64,000 nucleotides of DNA from Bartonella apihabitans (GTDB lineage Bacteria > Pseudomonadota > Alphaproteobacteria > Rhizobiales > Rhizobiaceae). The notes below the pieces were generated by a model. It ran no database searches, was not told the DNA's origin, and saw nothing but the letters and a program-made list of their open reading frames with translations. Positions 51,486 to 63,117 of this stretch are shown here, piece after piece. A program made the translations under genes and the position numbers. The first letter of the stretch is position 1. Each line of letters starts with the position of its first letter. Location: the NCBI RefSeq assembly GCF_030758755.1, contig NZ_CP132387.1:930001-994000 (forward strand). The letters run 5' to 3'.

Positions 51486-52525
51486 ATGGGTGATTTCTTT
51501 ATGACCTGGCTGCTTCCCCTGCTGATTATCGTCGGCAAAGCGGTACTGCTTTTGGTAGTTTTGTTGATTATCATCGCATATCTACTTTACGCCGATAGAA
51601 AGATTTGGGCCGCTGTTCAATTGCGGCGTGGGCCAAATGTTGTGGGCCTTGGGGCTTGTTTCAATCTTTTGCGGATTTGATCAAATTCGTTGTTAAAGAA
51701 CCGATCATACCGGCAGGAGCAAATAAGGGCGTGTTTTTGCTTGCGCCGTTCATTTCTTCTACATTGGCGTTATCGGCGTGGGCTGTTGTGCCGGTGAGTG
51801 AAGGTTGGGCAGTTGCAAGCATCAATATCGGACTGCTTTATATTCTAGCTATATCTTCACTTGAAGTTTATGGCGTGATCATGGGGGGGTGGGCTTCCAA
51901 CTCGAAATATCCTTTCTTGGGTGCTTTGCGTTCTACCGCTCAAATGGTCTCTTATGAAGTTTCGATAGGCTTTGTTCTGGTAACCGTTATTCTGGTGAGC
52001 GGTTCGCTTGACCTGACAACGATTGTTAATGGACAGAAAGCGGGTCTTGGTACAAATATTGGACTGCCGTTCAATACATTCCTTGATTGGAATTGGTTGG
52101 CTCTATTTCCGATGTTTATCATCTTCTTTGTTTCTGCCTTAGCTGAAACAAATCGTCCACCGTTCGATTTGGTAGAAGCTGAATCCGAGCTTGTTGCCGG
52201 CCATATGATTGAATATTCTTCAACGCCTTATATGTTGTTTTTCCTTGGGGAATATGTCGCAATCGTCCTTATGTGCGCACTGACAACCATTCTGTTCATG
52301 GGTGGATGGCTACCACCTCTGGATGTCTGGTGGCTTAACTGGGTGCCCGGGATTATCTGGTTTGTGCTCAAAGTATGCTTTGTTTTCTTCTGGTTTGCCA
52401 TGGTGAAAGCATTTGTTCCTCGCTACCGCTATGACCAGCTAATGAGATTGGGTTGGAAAGTATTCCTGCCGATTTCACTCGCAATGGTTGTTATTACGGC
52501 AGCTTATTTGAAACTTGTAAGTTGA
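51486..52525 (+). CDS. nuoH: NADH-quinone oxidoreductase subunit H (frame fault at 51644-51648)
   Basis: Membrane subunit forming the quinone entry channel. The frame from 51486 gives the first helix and [20 protein letters not shown], then goes wrong. The continuation [19 protein letters not shown] is one base out of phase and intact to 52525. Adding one base to GGGCC at 51644-51648 restores GTG GGC CCT TGG (V-G-P-W), the family's strictly conserved GPNVVGPWGL, and a protein of about 347 residues with the later hallmark [20 protein letters not shown] and [18 protein letters not shown]. All neighbouring nuo genes are intact, so a real loss is unlikely. Confidence 0.92.
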
Positions 52526-52536
52526 AGGTGAAGAAT

Positions 52537-53028
52537 ATGTCTGGTCTTTTTAGAGCTGCCAAGTCACTTCTTCTGATAGAGTTCTGGAGTGCATTTTGGC
52601 TGTCCATGCGCCAGTTTGTTGCTCCGAAACCGACGATCAACTATCCTTATGAGAAGGGAGTTGTCTCTCCTCGCTTTCGTGGTGAACACGCATTGCGCCG
52701 TTATCCGAATGGCGAAGAACGTTGTATTGCATGTAAATTATGCGAGGCGATTTGTCCGGCACAAGCTATTACCATCGAAGCAGGACCTCGTCGTAATGAC
52801 GGCACCCGTCGCACAGTTCGTTACGACATAGATATGGTTAAATGTATTTATTGTGGCTTTTGTCAGGAAGCCTGTCCGGTTGAAGCAATTGTTGAAGGTC
52901 CGAACTTCGAGTTTGCTACCGAAACACGGGAGGAACTTTATTATGACAAAGAAAAACTGCTTTCGAACGGAGACCGTTGGGAACGTGAAATAGCGCGGAA
53001 TATTGCTATGGACGCACCTTATCGGTGA
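52537..53028 (+). CDS. nuoI: NADH-quinone oxidoreductase subunit I
   Basis: Ferredoxin-like subunit with clusters N6a and N6b. 163 residues from ATG 52537 ([20 protein letters not shown]); two CxxCxxCxxxCP motifs are visible, [12 protein letters not shown] (near residue 66) and [12 protein letters not shown] (near 105). The open frame extends upstream within nuoH but that part is meaningless. Confidence 0.98.
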   Translation: MSGLFRAAKSLLLIEFWSAFWLSMRQFVAPKPTINYPYEKGVVSPRFRGEHALRRYPNGEERCIACKLCEAICPAQAITIEAGPRRNDGTRRTVRYDIDMVKCIYCGFCQEACPVEAIVEGPNFEFATETREELYYDKEKLLSNGDRWEREIARNIAMDAPYR

Positions 53029-53124
53029 GTTTGGAGAAATCGTGTGATCGCGTTTATCGACGCGATTTAAGATAAATCGGCGTAATTTTTTGCGTCATCT
53101 TTTGGTTTAACTTAGGGGAAACCA

Positions 53125-53745
53125 ATGTTAACAGGTATAGCAGCGGCATTCTTTTATTTGTTCGCTTTCATTATGCTGGCTAGCGCAGTTATGGTTGTTG
53201 CCGCGCGTAATCCGGTGCATTCGGTGTTGTTTCTCATTCTGGCGTTCTTTAACGCGGCAGCATTGTTCATTTTGACCGGAGCAGAATTTCTAGGCCTCAT
53301 CTTAGTGGTTGTTTATGTCGGCGCAGTCGCAGTGTTGTTCTTGTTCGTCGTGATGATGCTTGATGTGGATTTTGCCGAATTGAAAAGTGGTGCGTTGAAA
53401 TATGCTCCTATCGGCGCTCTTGTCGGAATAATTATAGCTGTAGAACTGATTGTCGTTTTTGGAAGTTCGTATTTCTCTCCAACACTGGCAGAACATGTTA
53501 CCGAGCCAATGCCAAGTCTGGCACAGCGTACAAATACACAGGCTTTGGGTGACATTCTCTACACCGATTATGTTTTCTACTTCCAACTCGCCGGCTTGGT
53601 ATTGCTTGTGGCGATGATTGGGGCGATCGTTTTGACATTGCAACATCGTGCAGGCGTAAAAAGGCAATCAATCTCGAAACAGGTTGCCAGAATGCCTGAA
53701 GACACGATGGAAATTAAAAAAGTTAAATCTGGTAAAGGTATTTAA
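53125..53745 (+). CDS. nuoJ: NADH-quinone oxidoreductase subunit J
   Basis: Membrane subunit with five helices; 206 residues. Conserved parts are [40 protein letters not shown] and [18 protein letters not shown] (helix 3 region with the pi-bulge glycines). The C-terminal 30 residues are a charged tail. Confidence 0.95.
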   Translation: MLTGIAAAFFYLFAFIMLASAVMVVAARNPVHSVLFLILAFFNAAALFILTGAEFLGLILVVVYVGAVAVLFLFVVMMLDVDFAELKSGALKYAPIGALVGIIIAVELIVVFGSSYFSPTLAEHVTEPMPSLAQRTNTQALGDILYTDYVFYFQLAGLVLLVAMIGAIVLTLQHRAGVKRQSISKQVARMPEDTMEIKKVKSGKGI

Positions 53746-53758
53746 CGGGAAGAATAAT

Positions 53759-54067
53759 ATGCACATTGAAATTGCTCACTATCTGACCGTTTCTGCATTG
53801 TTGTTCACAATTGGTGTCTTTGGCATTTTTCTGAACAGAAAAAACGTCATTATTATACTGATGTCGATTGAGCTCATATTGCTTTCAGTCAATTTAAATT
53901 TTGTGGCCTTTTCTTCGGTCTTGCACGATCTTGTAGGGCAAGTATTTGCGCTCTTTGTGCTGACCGTAGCTGCAGCAGAAGCTGCAATCGGCTTGGCTAT
54001 TCTGGTTGTGTTCTATCGTAATCGCGGTTCGATTGCGGTCGAAGATGTTAACGTGATGAAAGGCTGA
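53759..54067 (+). CDS. nuoK: NADH-quinone oxidoreductase subunit K
   Basis: 102 residues, three helices: [40 protein letters not shown] (conserved membrane Glu) and [20 protein letters not shown] (second Glu of the proton path). Start at ATG 53759 after GGGAAGAA. Confidence 0.97.
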   Translation: MHIEIAHYLTVSALLFTIGVFGIFLNRKNVIIILMSIELILLSVNLNFVAFSSVLHDLVGQVFALFVLTVAAAEAAIGLAILVVFYRNRGSIAVEDVNVMKG

Positions 54068-54073
54068 CGCGTT

Positions 54074-56038
54074 ATGTTTTACGCTATTGTCTTCCTACCT
54101 ATTTTAGGCTTTTTCATTGCCGGATTGGGTGGAAAAACGCTGGGAGCCCGCGCCGCCGAACTGGTGACCTGTACCTTTATGGTAATTGTCGCTGTTCTTT
54201 CATGGATAGCATTTTTCGATATTGCTATTGGAAGCGGGCAAACTGTTGATGTTCCAATATTCCATTGGATTAAAGTGGGAGGCTTGCAATTTGATTGGGC
54301 TTTGCACATTGATGCTCTGACGGCGGTGATGCTGATCGTTGTCAACACAGTTTCTGCATTGGTTCATATTTATTCTATCGGCTATATGCATAACGACCCG
54401 TCACGGCCAAGATTTTTTGCTTACCTGTCGTTTTTTACGTTCATGATGTTGATGCTGGTCACATCGAACAATCTGGTTCAACTCTTCTTCGGATGGGAAG
54501 GCGTCGGTCTAGCGTCATATCTGTTGATCGGTTTTTGGTATCAACGTCCCTCGGCATGTGCTGCCGCAATCAAAGCGTTCGTCGTAAACCGGGTAGGGGA
54601 CTTCGGATTTCTGATCGGTGTATTCAGCGTTTTTGTTCTGTTCAAATCGGTCAGTTTCAATACAATTTTTTCACGAGCCGCCGATCCGAGTTTCGTTCAG
54701 CAAATGACTTTTCTCAGCTGGCAGGTTGATGGCAACAAAGCAATAACAGTTGCATGTCTATTTCTTTTTGTCGGTGCAATGGCCAAGTCGGCACAATTCT
54801 TCCTGCATACATGGTTGCCTGATGCTATGGAGGGGCCAACACCGGTTTCGGCGCTTATTCACGCCGCCACGATGGTTACCGCGGGCATATTCATGGTTAC
54901 ACGTATGTCGCCGATTTTCGAGCTTGCTCCGACCGCTCAGACAGTCATTGTGATTATTGGTGCGACAACCGCATTTTTTGCCGCCACTGTCGGTTTGGTA
55001 CAAAACGATATCAAGCGTGTGATTGCCTATTCTACCTGTTCTCAATTAGGTTATATGTTTGTGGCACTTGGTGTCGGCGCTTACAGTGCGGGCGTCTTCC
55101 ATTTGTTCACTCACGCATTTTTCAAAGCATTGCTCTTTCTCGGGGCAGGTTCGGTCATTCACGCAGTTTCCGACGAACAAGATATGCGGAAAATGGGTGG
55201 TTTGCGGAAATTTATTCCGACTACCTATTGGATGATGATTATCGGAACGCTCGCTCTGACCGGTGTCGGTATTCCAGGAACGGTCTTCGGTACAGCCGGC
55301 TTTTTCTCTAAAGATGGTATTATTGAATCAGCATTTGCTTCCCATAATGTGGCGAGCGGCTATGCATTCTGGTTGCTTGTTATCGCTGCGTTGTTTACGA
55401 GCTTCTATTCGTGGCGTCTGATTTTCCTGACATTCCACGGCAAGCCGCGGGCAACAGCAGATATTATGCACCATGTTCATGAATCGGGATCGGTAATGAT
55501 TGTGCCGTTGATTGTTCTGGCGATCGGTGCAGTTTTTGCCGGTGTTATTTTCCAGCCATATTTTTCCGGTGAATTATACGATGCTTTTTGGAAAGGCGCG
55601 ATATTTACCGGTGCTGAAAATCATATCCTTCATGACGCTCATGGCGTTCCTGTATGGGTGAAATGGTCGCCATTCGTAGTAATGGTTGTCGGGTTTGTAT
55701 TGGCTTATCTTTTTTACATTGTTGCAACTGCCATTCCAAAGGCATTGGCCAACGCATTTCCCTTCCTTTACCGTTTTCTACTCAACAAATGGTATTTTGA
55801 TGAACTTTATAACGTAGTGTTTGTCCGCTCGGCTTTTGTAATTGGTCGCTTCTTCTGGAAGGTGGGAGACGGAAAGATTATCGATGGCCTTGGCCCGAAT
55901 GGCGTTGCGGCCCGCGTTGTAGACATAACCAATAAGGTGGTTCGTATGCAGACTGGGTATCTGTATCATTACGCATTCGCGATGCTGATCGGTATCGCTG
56001 CGCTCATCACCTGGATGATGATCGGGAGCTTAAACTGA
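54074..56038 (+). CDS. nuoL: NADH-quinone oxidoreductase subunit L
   Basis: Distal antiporter-like proton pump. 654 residues, many helices, with [20 protein letters not shown] (channel Glu), [36 protein letters not shown] and [18 protein letters not shown]. The long lateral helix lies in the C-terminal part. Confidence 0.97.
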   Translation: MFYAIVFLPILGFFIAGLGGKTLGARAAELVTCTFMVIVAVLSWIAFFDIAIGSGQTVDVPIFHWIKVGGLQFDWALHIDALTAVMLIVVNTVSALVHIYSIGYMHNDPSRPRFFAYLSFFTFMMLMLVTSNNLVQLFFGWEGVGLASYLLIGFWYQRPSACAAAIKAFVVNRVGDFGFLIGVFSVFVLFKSVSFNTIFSRAADPSFVQQMTFLSWQVDGNKAITVACLFLFVGAMAKSAQFFLHTWLPDAMEGPTPVSALIHAATMVTAGIFMVTRMSPIFELAPTAQTVIVIIGATTAFFAATVGLVQNDIKRVIAYSTCSQLGYMFVALGVGAYSAGVFHLFTHAFFKALLFLGAGSVIHAVSDEQDMRKMGGLRKFIPTTYWMMIIGTLALTGVGIPGTVFGTAGFFSKDGIIESAFASHNVASGYAFWLLVIAALFTSFYSWRLIFLTFHGKPRATADIMHHVHESGSVMIVPLIVLAIGAVFAGVIFQPYFSGELYDAFWKGAIFTGAENHILHDAHGVPVWVKWSPFVVMVVGFVLAYLFYIVATAIPKALANAFPFLYRFLLNKWYFDELYNVVFVRSAFVIGRFFWKVGDGKIIDGLGPNGVAARVVDITNKVVRMQTGYLYHYAFAMLIGIAALITWMMIGSLN

Positions 56039-57507
56039 TGACCGACTGGCCTATTCTTTCTACGGTCACATTTTTGCCGCTTGTTGGCGTTGTTCTGATC
56101 CTTTTGATCAAGGACGATGGTGAAACAGCAAAACGCAATATTCGTAATGTGGCACTTTTTACGACTTTGTTCGTATTTGTATTGTCCCTCATCATCTGGG
56201 CTGGATTTGATAACAATAACTCCGGATTCCAGATGGAAGAGCGGATTGGTTGGCTTGGTGGTGGCATAAACTACCATATGGGCGTTGACGGAATTTCGGT
56301 TTTGTTCGTTGTCCTTTCAGGTTTTCTTATGCCGCTTTGCGTTCTGGCTAGCTGGGAAACCGTTAAAGACCGTTTAAAAGCGTATATGATTGCATTTCTT
56401 CTTCTTGAAGTTGCGGTTATTGGTGTTTTCTGCGCTCTTGATGCTGTCTTGTTCTACGTATTCTTCGAGGGAAGTCTGATTCCGATGTTCATTATCATCG
56501 GTGTCTGGGGTGGTCCAAGGCGAGTCTATGCAAGCTTGAAATTCTTCTTGTATACATTTTTGGGATCGGTACTTATGCTGGTCGCCATTATGGTCATGTA
56601 CTGGCAAGCTGGTACACTCGATATTCCGACGCTTCTGCACTATAAATTTCCAGCTCATATGCAATTCTGGTTATGGTTCGCATTCTTTGCATCTTTTGCT
56701 GTAAAAATGCCAATGTGGCCGGTTCATACATGGCTGCCGGATGCCCACGTTGAAGCTCCTACAGCCGGATCGGTAATTTTGGCCGGTATCCTGTTGAAGC
56801 TGGGCGGTTACGGTTTCATACGTTTTTCATTACCTATGTTTCCGGTTGCTTCAGCCGACTTGGCACCCTTTGTTTTCACTCTGTCGTTGATCGCTATTAT
56901 TTATACCTCTCTGGTCGCACTCGTTCAGGAAGATATGAAAAAACTGATTGCCTATTCATCTGTCGCCCATATGGGATATGTGACAATGGGTATTTTTGCG
57001 GCCAATGAACAAGGTATTCAAGGCGCGATCTATCAGATGCTTTCTCATGGTATCGTTTCCGCTGCTCTGTTCCTGTGCGTCGGCGTTATTTACGATCGGC
57101 TGCATACCAGAGAGATTGCAGCATTTGGCGGTCTTGCTAACAATATGCCGAAATATGCTGTTGCCTTCATGGTTTTCACAATGGCTAACATAGCTCTTCC
57201 GGGTACGTCGGGATTCCTCGGTGAATTCCTGACCTTAATCGGCGTATTCCAGGTCAATAGCTGGGTTGCTATCATTGCTACGACCGGCGTTATTTTGTCT
57301 GCGTCTTATGCGCTTTATCTTTACCGCCGTGTTATCTTTGGAAAACTCGACAAGGAAAGTTTGAAGGCTCTTCTTGATTTGTCACCGCGGGAGAAATTCA
57401 TCCTATATCCGATGATTGTTCTTACCGTATTTTTCGGTTTCTATCCGACGCCGGTTCTCAATACTACGGCTGCGGCAGTAGAAGCTCTTGTTAACCAGCT
57501 GCACTAA
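56038..57507 (+). CDS. nuoM: NADH-quinone oxidoreductase subunit M
   Basis: Antiporter-like proton pump, 489 residues, with [20 protein letters not shown] (conserved Glu), [40 protein letters not shown] and [16 protein letters not shown]. Its ATG shares one base with the nuoL stop (TGATG). Confidence 0.97.
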   Translation: MTDWPILSTVTFLPLVGVVLILLIKDDGETAKRNIRNVALFTTLFVFVLSLIIWAGFDNNNSGFQMEERIGWLGGGINYHMGVDGISVLFVVLSGFLMPLCVLASWETVKDRLKAYMIAFLLLEVAVIGVFCALDAVLFYVFFEGSLIPMFIIIGVWGGPRRVYASLKFFLYTFLGSVLMLVAIMVMYWQAGTLDIPTLLHYKFPAHMQFWLWFAFFASFAVKMPMWPVHTWLPDAHVEAPTAGSVILAGILLKLGGYGFIRFSLPMFPVASADLAPFVFTLSLIAIIYTSLVALVQEDMKKLIAYSSVAHMGYVTMGIFAANEQGIQGAIYQMLSHGIVSAALFLCVGVIYDRLHTREIAAFGGLANNMPKYAVAFMVFTMANIALPGTSGFLGEFLTLIGVFQVNSWVAIIATTGVILSASYALYLYRRVIFGKLDKESLKALLDLSPREKFILYPMIVLTVFFGFYPTPVLNTTAAAVEALVNQLH

Positions 57508-57521
57508 AGAGGCGAAGGTCC

Positions 57522-58979
57522 ATGCATACTGATTTAATGGCTCAATTGCCGCTGATATTTCCCGAACTCCTCATTGTTATAGGAGCTTTGGTGCTGCTTT
57601 TGATCGGTGTATATTCCGGCGCACGTTCTTATGTAACAATCACCGGCTTATCCATTGCACTTTTAGTTGCGACAATTTTTGTAATAATTCTGTCGCCGAA
57701 AGATAGCGCATTTGCTACCAATGCTCTTATCATTGATGATTTTGCCCGGTTCATGAAAGTTCTTATGCTCGTCGGCGCAATATTTACATTGATTATGTCG
57801 GTCGGATTTGCGCGTTCGGATAAGCTTGCCAAATTTGAATATCCAATTCTGATGCTTTTTGCCGTTCTCGGCATGATGCTCATGATTTCAGCCGGAAATA
57901 TGCTCACACTTTATATGGGCTTGGAACTTCATTCTTTGGCTCTTTATGTTCTCGCTGCTTTCAATCGGGATAACGTAAAATCGTCGGAAGCCGGATTAAA
58001 ATATTTTGTGCTCGGCGCCTTGTCTTCAGGCATGCTTCTTTATGGAATTAGTTTGATTTATGGCTTTACCGGTCAAATCGGTTTTCATGAATTGGCATCG
58101 GTTCTTAATGGTCAAGTTCCGCAGCTCGGTATCATTTTCGGTATTGTCTTTGTCCTTGCAGGTCTCGCATTCAAAATTTCGGTCGTTCCATTTCATATGT
58201 GGACACCCGATGTTTATGAAGGTGCACCAACTCCCATCACAGCATTTTTTGCGAGTGCTCCGAAAGTTGCAGCGATGGCGCTTATTATCCGTGTCATTGT
58301 TGAAGCTTTTCTTCCGCTATCGGGTATGCACGGCGCACTGGCTGCTTGGCAACAGATTCTGGTTTTCATGTCGATTGCGTCTATGGTTTTGGGGGCATTC
58401 GCCGCTATCGGCCAAACAAACATAAAACGGCTTATGGCTTATTCTTCAATCAGCCATATGGGTTATGCGCTTGTCGGTCTTTCGGCGGGAACATCATTCG
58501 GCATTACCGGTGTGATCCTTTATATGACGGTTTACGTCGCGATGATTTTGGGGTCTTTTGCCTTCATCCTCGGAATGCGGACACGGGATGGCAATGTCGA
58601 AAATATCTATGATCTCGCAGGATTAGCAAAAAGCAGGCCGTTTATGGCGTCTATAATGACAATTATGTTATTTTCTTTGGCAAGCGTTCCGCCAATGGCC
58701 GGCTTCTTTGCCAAATGGTACGCCTTTTCTGCCGCAGTTTATGGCGGATTGGTTCCGCTTGTCGTTGTCGGTATGATCGCTTCGGTTATCAGTGCTTTTT
58801 ATTACCTTCGTGTGATAAAAATTATGTGGTTCGATGAAGCCCAGCAATCGCTCTTCCTGCCACTCACAGGTGAGCTGAAGTTCGTATTGACCATTAGCGG
58901 TATTTTTGTCCTGTTTTATGTATTCTTTGGCAGTTGTCTTTTCCAATTGGCAGAGAAGGCTGCTGCATCACTCTTTTGA
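57522..58979 (+). CDS. nuoN: NADH-quinone oxidoreductase subunit N
   Basis: Proximal antiporter-like proton pump, 485 residues, with MLTLYMGLELHSLALYVLAA, SEAGLKYFVLGALSSGMLLY, FKISVVPFHMWTPDVYEGAP and RLMAYSSISHMGYALVGLSA. Last gene of the nuo operon; birA follows after 5 bases. Confidence 0.97.
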   Translation: MHTDLMAQLPLIFPELLIVIGALVLLLIGVYSGARSYVTITGLSIALLVATIFVIILSPKDSAFATNALIIDDFARFMKVLMLVGAIFTLIMSVGFARSDKLAKFEYPILMLFAVLGMMLMISAGNMLTLYMGLELHSLALYVLAAFNRDNVKSSEAGLKYFVLGALSSGMLLYGISLIYGFTGQIGFHELASVLNGQVPQLGIIFGIVFVLAGLAFKISVVPFHMWTPDVYEGAPTPITAFFASAPKVAAMALIIRVIVEAFLPLSGMHGALAAWQQILVFMSIASMVLGAFAAIGQTNIKRLMAYSSISHMGYALVGLSAGTSFGITGVILYMTVYVAMILGSFAFILGMRTRDGNVENIYDLAGLAKSRPFMASIMTIMLFSLASVPPMAGFFAKWYAFSAAVYGGLVPLVVVGMIASVISAFYYLRVIKIMWFDEAQQSLFLPLTGELKFVLTISGIFVLFYVFFGSCLFQLAEKAAASLF

Positions 58980-58984
58980 GCGAG

Positions 58985-59782
58985 ATGGATTTTTCACTTT
59001 CTCTTCTTGCTCAGGAACATCATTATAAGCTGGAGTCCTACGTGAGTGTGGACTCCACCAATCGTGTTGCTTTGGCACAAGCTCATGAGGGCAAAGATCG
59101 ACTTTGGGTCGTTGCCGAAGAACAGACCTCGGGAAGAGCTCGACGCGGGCGCCAATGGAACAGCCCGAAAGGTGATCTTTATTCGAGCCTTCTTTTAACT
59201 CGGAATATCAATCCTATAAATGCTGCACAGTTGGGTTTTGTTGCCGGTGTTTCTCTTGCTGATGCAGTAACGGCTTTTTTGAAAAAAAATGGAATTACCG
59301 AGGATGTTGTGCGCCTTAAATGGCCGAACGACATGCTGTTAAAAGGCGCAAAAGCTTCCGGAATATTGCTTGAACTGGAGCGGATGAGCGAAAACAGTTA
59401 TGCATTGGTGATTGGCATAGGCGTTAATATCATTCACCCTTTTCGAGACGCTCCTTATCCGACTGAAGCACTCATAAACATGGGAATAGCTGTAGATAGC
59501 GCAACAATTTTCAGCTTACTTAGTGAATATTGGGCTTTGAATTATGATTTGTTTCTTTCTCCCGAAGGACCGGAAATCATTAGAAAAAAATGGCTTGATT
59601 ATGCTGCCCATCTTGGCGAAGAGCTAACAATCACGGGTAATAATCAAACAATCTCCGGAATCTTTTCAGGCCTCGACGACAAATTCAATTGCATTATTAC
59701 CAATGATCGAGGTGATGAAATATCTGTTTCGGCCGGCGACGTACATTTCGGTAACGTTGCATCTTCAAGTGCAGGTCGATAA
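58985..59782 (+). CDS. birA: Biotin--[acetyl-CoA-carboxylase] ligase (class I, no repressor domain)
   Basis: Attaches biotin to carboxylase carrier domains. 265 residues: ESYVSVDSTNRVALAQAHEG, the biotinyl-AMP loop GRARRGRQWNSPKGDLYSSL, VRLKWPNDMLLKGAKASGIL (conserved Lys) and VIGIGVNIIHPF, then a small C-terminal domain. It lacks the N-terminal winged helix of E. coli BirA, so it cannot repress transcription that way. Start chosen at ATG 58985; the frame extends back into nuoN without meaning. Confidence 0.93.
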   Translation: MDFSLSLLAQEHHYKLESYVSVDSTNRVALAQAHEGKDRLWVVAEEQTSGRARRGRQWNSPKGDLYSSLLLTRNINPINAAQLGFVAGVSLADAVTAFLKKNGITEDVVRLKWPNDMLLKGAKASGILLELERMSENSYALVIGIGVNIIHPFRDAPYPTEALINMGIAVDSATIFSLLSEYWALNYDLFLSPEGPEIIRKKWLDYAAHLGEELTITGNNQTISGIFSGLDDKFNCIITNDRGDEISVSAGDVHFGNVASSSAGR

Positions 59783-59837
59783 AAGAATTAAATTCAGACA
59801 ATTACGGCCCTAAAAGTCGTTTATCAGGGAGTCTTTA

Positions 59838-61514
59838 ATGGCATCAGGCAAAAATAACCAGCTGGTTTTTCTACCACTTGGAGGTGTAGGCGAAATTGGT
59901 ATGAATCTCGGCGTCTATGGCTTTGGTCCGGAAGATAACCGACAATGGTTGATGGTTGATCTTGGTGTCAGTTTTGCAGGCCCTGAATTGCCCGGTGTAG
60001 ATCTTGTAATGCCGGATATAAGATTTTTGGAAAACGAAAGACCGAGTATATTGGGATTGGTTGTCACACATGCCCACGAAGATCATTTCGGCGCTATACT
60101 GGATTTGTGGCCGAAGCTTAAGATACCGGTTTACTGTACTGCTTTTACCGCCGGATTGCTGGAAACAAAACGTGAATTGGACTACAGTTCTTATGATGTT
60201 CCAGTCACGCTTTTTAAAGCGGGTGACCAATTCGAACTGGGGCCGTTTGCAATTGAAGCTATAGCTGTCGCACACTCCATTCCCGAACCGGTTTCATTGG
60301 CAATCAAAACGTCACTTGGCACTGTCATTCACACTGGTGATTGGAAAATAGACAATGAACCATCTTTAGGCGCACCGACTGACGAGAAGCGGTTTAGAGA
60401 ATTGGGTGATGAGGGTGTACTTGCTCTTGTCTGCAACTCAACCAATTCTATGCGCGATGGCGTATCACCTACAGAGCATGACGTTTTAAAAAGTCTGACA
60501 GAAATAATCTCGAACGAGAAGGGGCGTGTTGCAATTACAACTTTTTCCTCGAATGTCGGGAGAATTATTTCGATAGCTCGTGCAGCAAAAGAAGCCGGAA
60601 GACAAGTGCTATTAGTTGGCCGGTCGATAAAACGTAGTGTTACTGTAGCTGAAGAACTAGGATATCTTGAAGGTATAGATCCTTTTCTGAATGAAGAAGA
60701 TTATCCCTATATTCCACGTGATAAAATTGTCATGGTTCTGACGGGAAGTCAGGGAGAACAAAGAGCTGCTCTAGCCAAATTGTCTCGCGATGAAATGCGT
60801 TCACTCGCTCTGACAGCCGGTGATACTGTCATCTATTCATCGCGGAGTATACCTGGTAACGAACGGTCGATTATTGATACACAAAATCGATTGATTGATA
60901 TGGGTGTGAAAATTATTACCGATCATGACGCACTTGTTCATGTTTCCGGGCATCCGCGACGCAATGACCTTAAAAAAATGTATGAATGGGTTAGGCCGAA
61001 AATATTGGTTCCGGTTCATGGCGAAGCGCTTCATTTGGCTGCACAAACCGCTTTAGGACGGCAGGCAGGAATTAAAACGGTGGCAGAAATCCGCAATGGT
61101 GACATGCTTAAACTTGCTCCCGAACCGGCCGAGATTATCGACGAAGTTCCTGTCGGGCAAATTTATAAAGACGGAAATCTCATAGGCAATGAAGATGAGA
61201 TGGGCATTAGCGAACGCCGAAAATTAAGCTATGTAGGGCATGTGGCTGCGTCATTTCTTCTCGACAAACATTATAATCTGATGGAAATGCCCGAAGTCGT
61301 TACTTTCGGTTTACCCGAGACAGACGATGAGGGTGAGCTTTTTGACGATATTATTTCGGATACGATTGAAACAACAATAGACAGTATCCCACGTGCAAGA
61401 CGTAAAAACGATGAAGTCATTCGTGAGGCCGTCCGTCGTTCAATCAGAGCTACAATTAATGAAAAATGGGGTAAAAAGCCGGTTTGTACCGTGTTTATAC
61501 ATCATTCGAAATAA
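59838..61514 (+). CDS. rnj: Ribonuclease J
   Basis: Metallo-beta-lactamase/beta-CASP nuclease with 5'-exo and endo activity, for mRNA turnover and rRNA maturation. 558 residues: LVFLPLGGVGEIGMNLGVYG, the zinc motif VVTHAHEDHFGAI (near residue 75), VIHTGDWKIDNEP, VCNSTNSMRDGVSPTE, the beta-CASP stretch with VLTGSQGEQRAALAKLSRD, and HVSGHPRRNDLKKMYEWVRP then PVHGEALHL. Alphaproteobacteria carry both RNase E and RNase J, as here. Located after nuo-birA, as in other Rhizobiales. Confidence 0.96.
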   Translation: MASGKNNQLVFLPLGGVGEIGMNLGVYGFGPEDNRQWLMVDLGVSFAGPELPGVDLVMPDIRFLENERPSILGLVVTHAHEDHFGAILDLWPKLKIPVYCTAFTAGLLETKRELDYSSYDVPVTLFKAGDQFELGPFAIEAIAVAHSIPEPVSLAIKTSLGTVIHTGDWKIDNEPSLGAPTDEKRFRELGDEGVLALVCNSTNSMRDGVSPTEHDVLKSLTEIISNEKGRVAITTFSSNVGRIISIARAAKEAGRQVLLVGRSIKRSVTVAEELGYLEGIDPFLNEEDYPYIPRDKIVMVLTGSQGEQRAALAKLSRDEMRSLALTAGDTVIYSSRSIPGNERSIIDTQNRLIDMGVKIITDHDALVHVSGHPRRNDLKKMYEWVRPKILVPVHGEALHLAAQTALGRQAGIKTVAEIRNGDMLKLAPEPAEIIDEVPVGQIYKDGNLIGNEDEMGISERRKLSYVGHVAASFLLDKHYNLMEMPEVVTFGLPETDDEGELFDDIISDTIETTIDSIPRARRKNDEVIREAVRRSIRATINEKWGKKPVCTVFIHHSK

Positions 61515-61550
61515 ACGGAATTCGTTATAATTGAAGTCAATTTTTGATGG

Positions 61551-61573
61551 TCATTGATTGTTATCATCAATGA
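61551..61573 (+). terminator. Weak hairpin after rnj
   Basis: TCATTGAT (61551-61558) pairs perfectly with ATCAATGA (61566-61573) around a 7-base loop, followed by tttgaat. The stem is AT-rich and the T run is short, so it is at most a weak terminator. Confidence 0.3.
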
Positions 61574-61791
61574 TTTGAATAGTGCAACCGTTTTATGACA
61601 CTTGAATAAAATATGTGCGATATTGAATGACGGTGCAAATTGGCGCGAGAGAAAACAGGCAACATATTTCTTGCGAAAACTTTTTGATCGTAGATTGTTT
61701 CTATTTTCAAGCGTTAGTTTAGCCGCTATGGTTAATAAATATTGATAAATCTGCTCCGATTCGAAGAGCTTTAGTTGGATTCTAATGGTCG

Positions 61792-63117
61792 ATGCGTCTA
61801 TCTCGTTATTTTTTGCCTATATTGAAGGAAAACCCCAAAGAAGCTGAAATTGCTTCTCACCGTCTCATGTTGCGTGCCGGTATGATCCGACAACAGGCTG
61901 CGGGAATATATGCCTGGCTACCGCTTGGCAAAAAGGTTCTCGACAAAGTTTGTGCCATTATTCGTGAGGAGCAAAACCGCGCAGGCGCCCTTGAAATTTG
62001 GATGCCGACCATACAATCGGCTGATTTATGGCGTGAAAGCGGGCGTTATGACGCTTACGGGCTGGAAATGTTGCGCATCAAAGACCGTCAGGAACGTGAG
62101 CTTCTTTATGGCCCGACCAATGAGGAAGTGATTACGGATATTTTCAGGGCTCATGTAAAGTCATACAAAAATCTTCCGTTAAATCTTTATCATATTCAAT
62201 GGAAATTCCGTGACGAGATCAGACCACGTTTTGGCGTTATGCGGTCGCGTGAATTTTTGATGAAAGATGGCTATTCTTTCGACATTGATTATGAAGGCGC
62301 AAAAGCTGCTTATAATCGCGTTTTCGTTTCCTATTTGCGTACTTTCGCACGAACCGGATTAAAAGCAATTCCGATGCGCGCTGATACCGGACCTATCGGT
62401 GGTAATTTGAGCCACGAGTTTATCATTCTGGCCGATACCGGCGAAAGTGCTGTTTATTGTGATAAGCATTTTCTGGACTTGACTATTCCTCCGGCTGATG
62501 TCGATTTTTCTGATGATGCTGCGATCGCGGACATTGTCAAACAATGGACAACGCCCTATGCCGCAACCGATGAAATGCATGATGAAGAGCTTTGGGCGAA
62601 AGTTCCGCAATCCGACCAGATAGCGGCAAGGGGAATTGAAGTTGGTCATATCTTCCATTTCGGTACGAAATATTCGTTGCCGATGCATGCTACAGTTATG
62701 GGCCCTGACGGACAGGAACATCCGGTATCCATGGGATCTTATGGCATTGGTCCATCACGGTTGGTAGCCGCAGCTATCGAAGCTTCGCATGATGAAAACG
62801 GGATCATTTGGCCGAGCGCAATGTCGCCTTTCGATTTTGGTATCATTAATATGAAGCCCGGCGATCAGAAGTGTGATGAGTTGAGTGAAAAATTGTATCA
62901 ATCACTCATTAACGCCGGATTTGATCCACTGCTTGACGATACACAAGAACGTGCGGGTTCCAAATTTGCAACTATGGATCTTATCGGACTGCCGACACAA
63001 ATTATCATTGGTCCCAAAAATGCTGCTCAAAATGAAGTCGAAATAAAAGATCGTAAAACCGGTCATAAAGAAATACTTCCATTCGATGCGGCTTTAAGGC
63101 GTCTGACGGAGGCCTGA
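61792..63117 (+). CDS. proS: Prolyl-tRNA synthetase (short alphaproteobacterial form)
   Basis: Class II synthetase. 441 residues: [40 protein letters not shown] (motif 2), [20 protein letters not shown] (motif 3), and a C-terminal anticodon-binding domain with [20 protein letters not shown]. The family in most bacteria is about 570 residues because of an inserted editing domain; that insert is missing here ([15 protein letters not shown] leads straight into a short spacer), as usual in alphaproteobacteria. Mischarged Ala-tRNA-Pro would need a free-standing editing protein elsewhere. Its stop overlaps the lolC start. Confidence 0.96.
   Translation: MRLSRYFLPILKENPKEAEIASHRLMLRAGMIRQQAAGIYAWLPLGKKVLDKVCAIIREEQNRAGALEIWMPTIQSADLWRESGRYDAYGLEMLRIKDRQERELLYGPTNEEVITDIFRAHVKSYKNLPLNLYHIQWKFRDEIRPRFGVMRSREFLMKDGYSFDIDYEGAKAAYNRVFVSYLRTFARTGLKAIPMRADTGPIGGNLSHEFIILADTGESAVYCDKHFLDLTIPPADVDFSDDAAIADIVKQWTTPYAATDEMHDEELWAKVPQSDQIAARGIEVGHIFHFGTKYSLPMHATVMGPDGQEHPVSMGSYGIGPSRLVAAAIEASHDENGIIWPSAMSPFDFGIINMKPGDQKCDELSEKLYQSLINAGFDPLLDDTQERAGSKFATMDLIGLPTQIIIGPKNAAQNEVEIKDRKTGHKEILPFDAALRRLTEA

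Noticed and set aside
51605-51700. A separate nuoH start at 51605 giving a 306-residue protein.
   Set aside because: Its first residues are out-of-frame translation of the conserved RRGPNVVG region; the true N-terminus is the helix starting at 51486.
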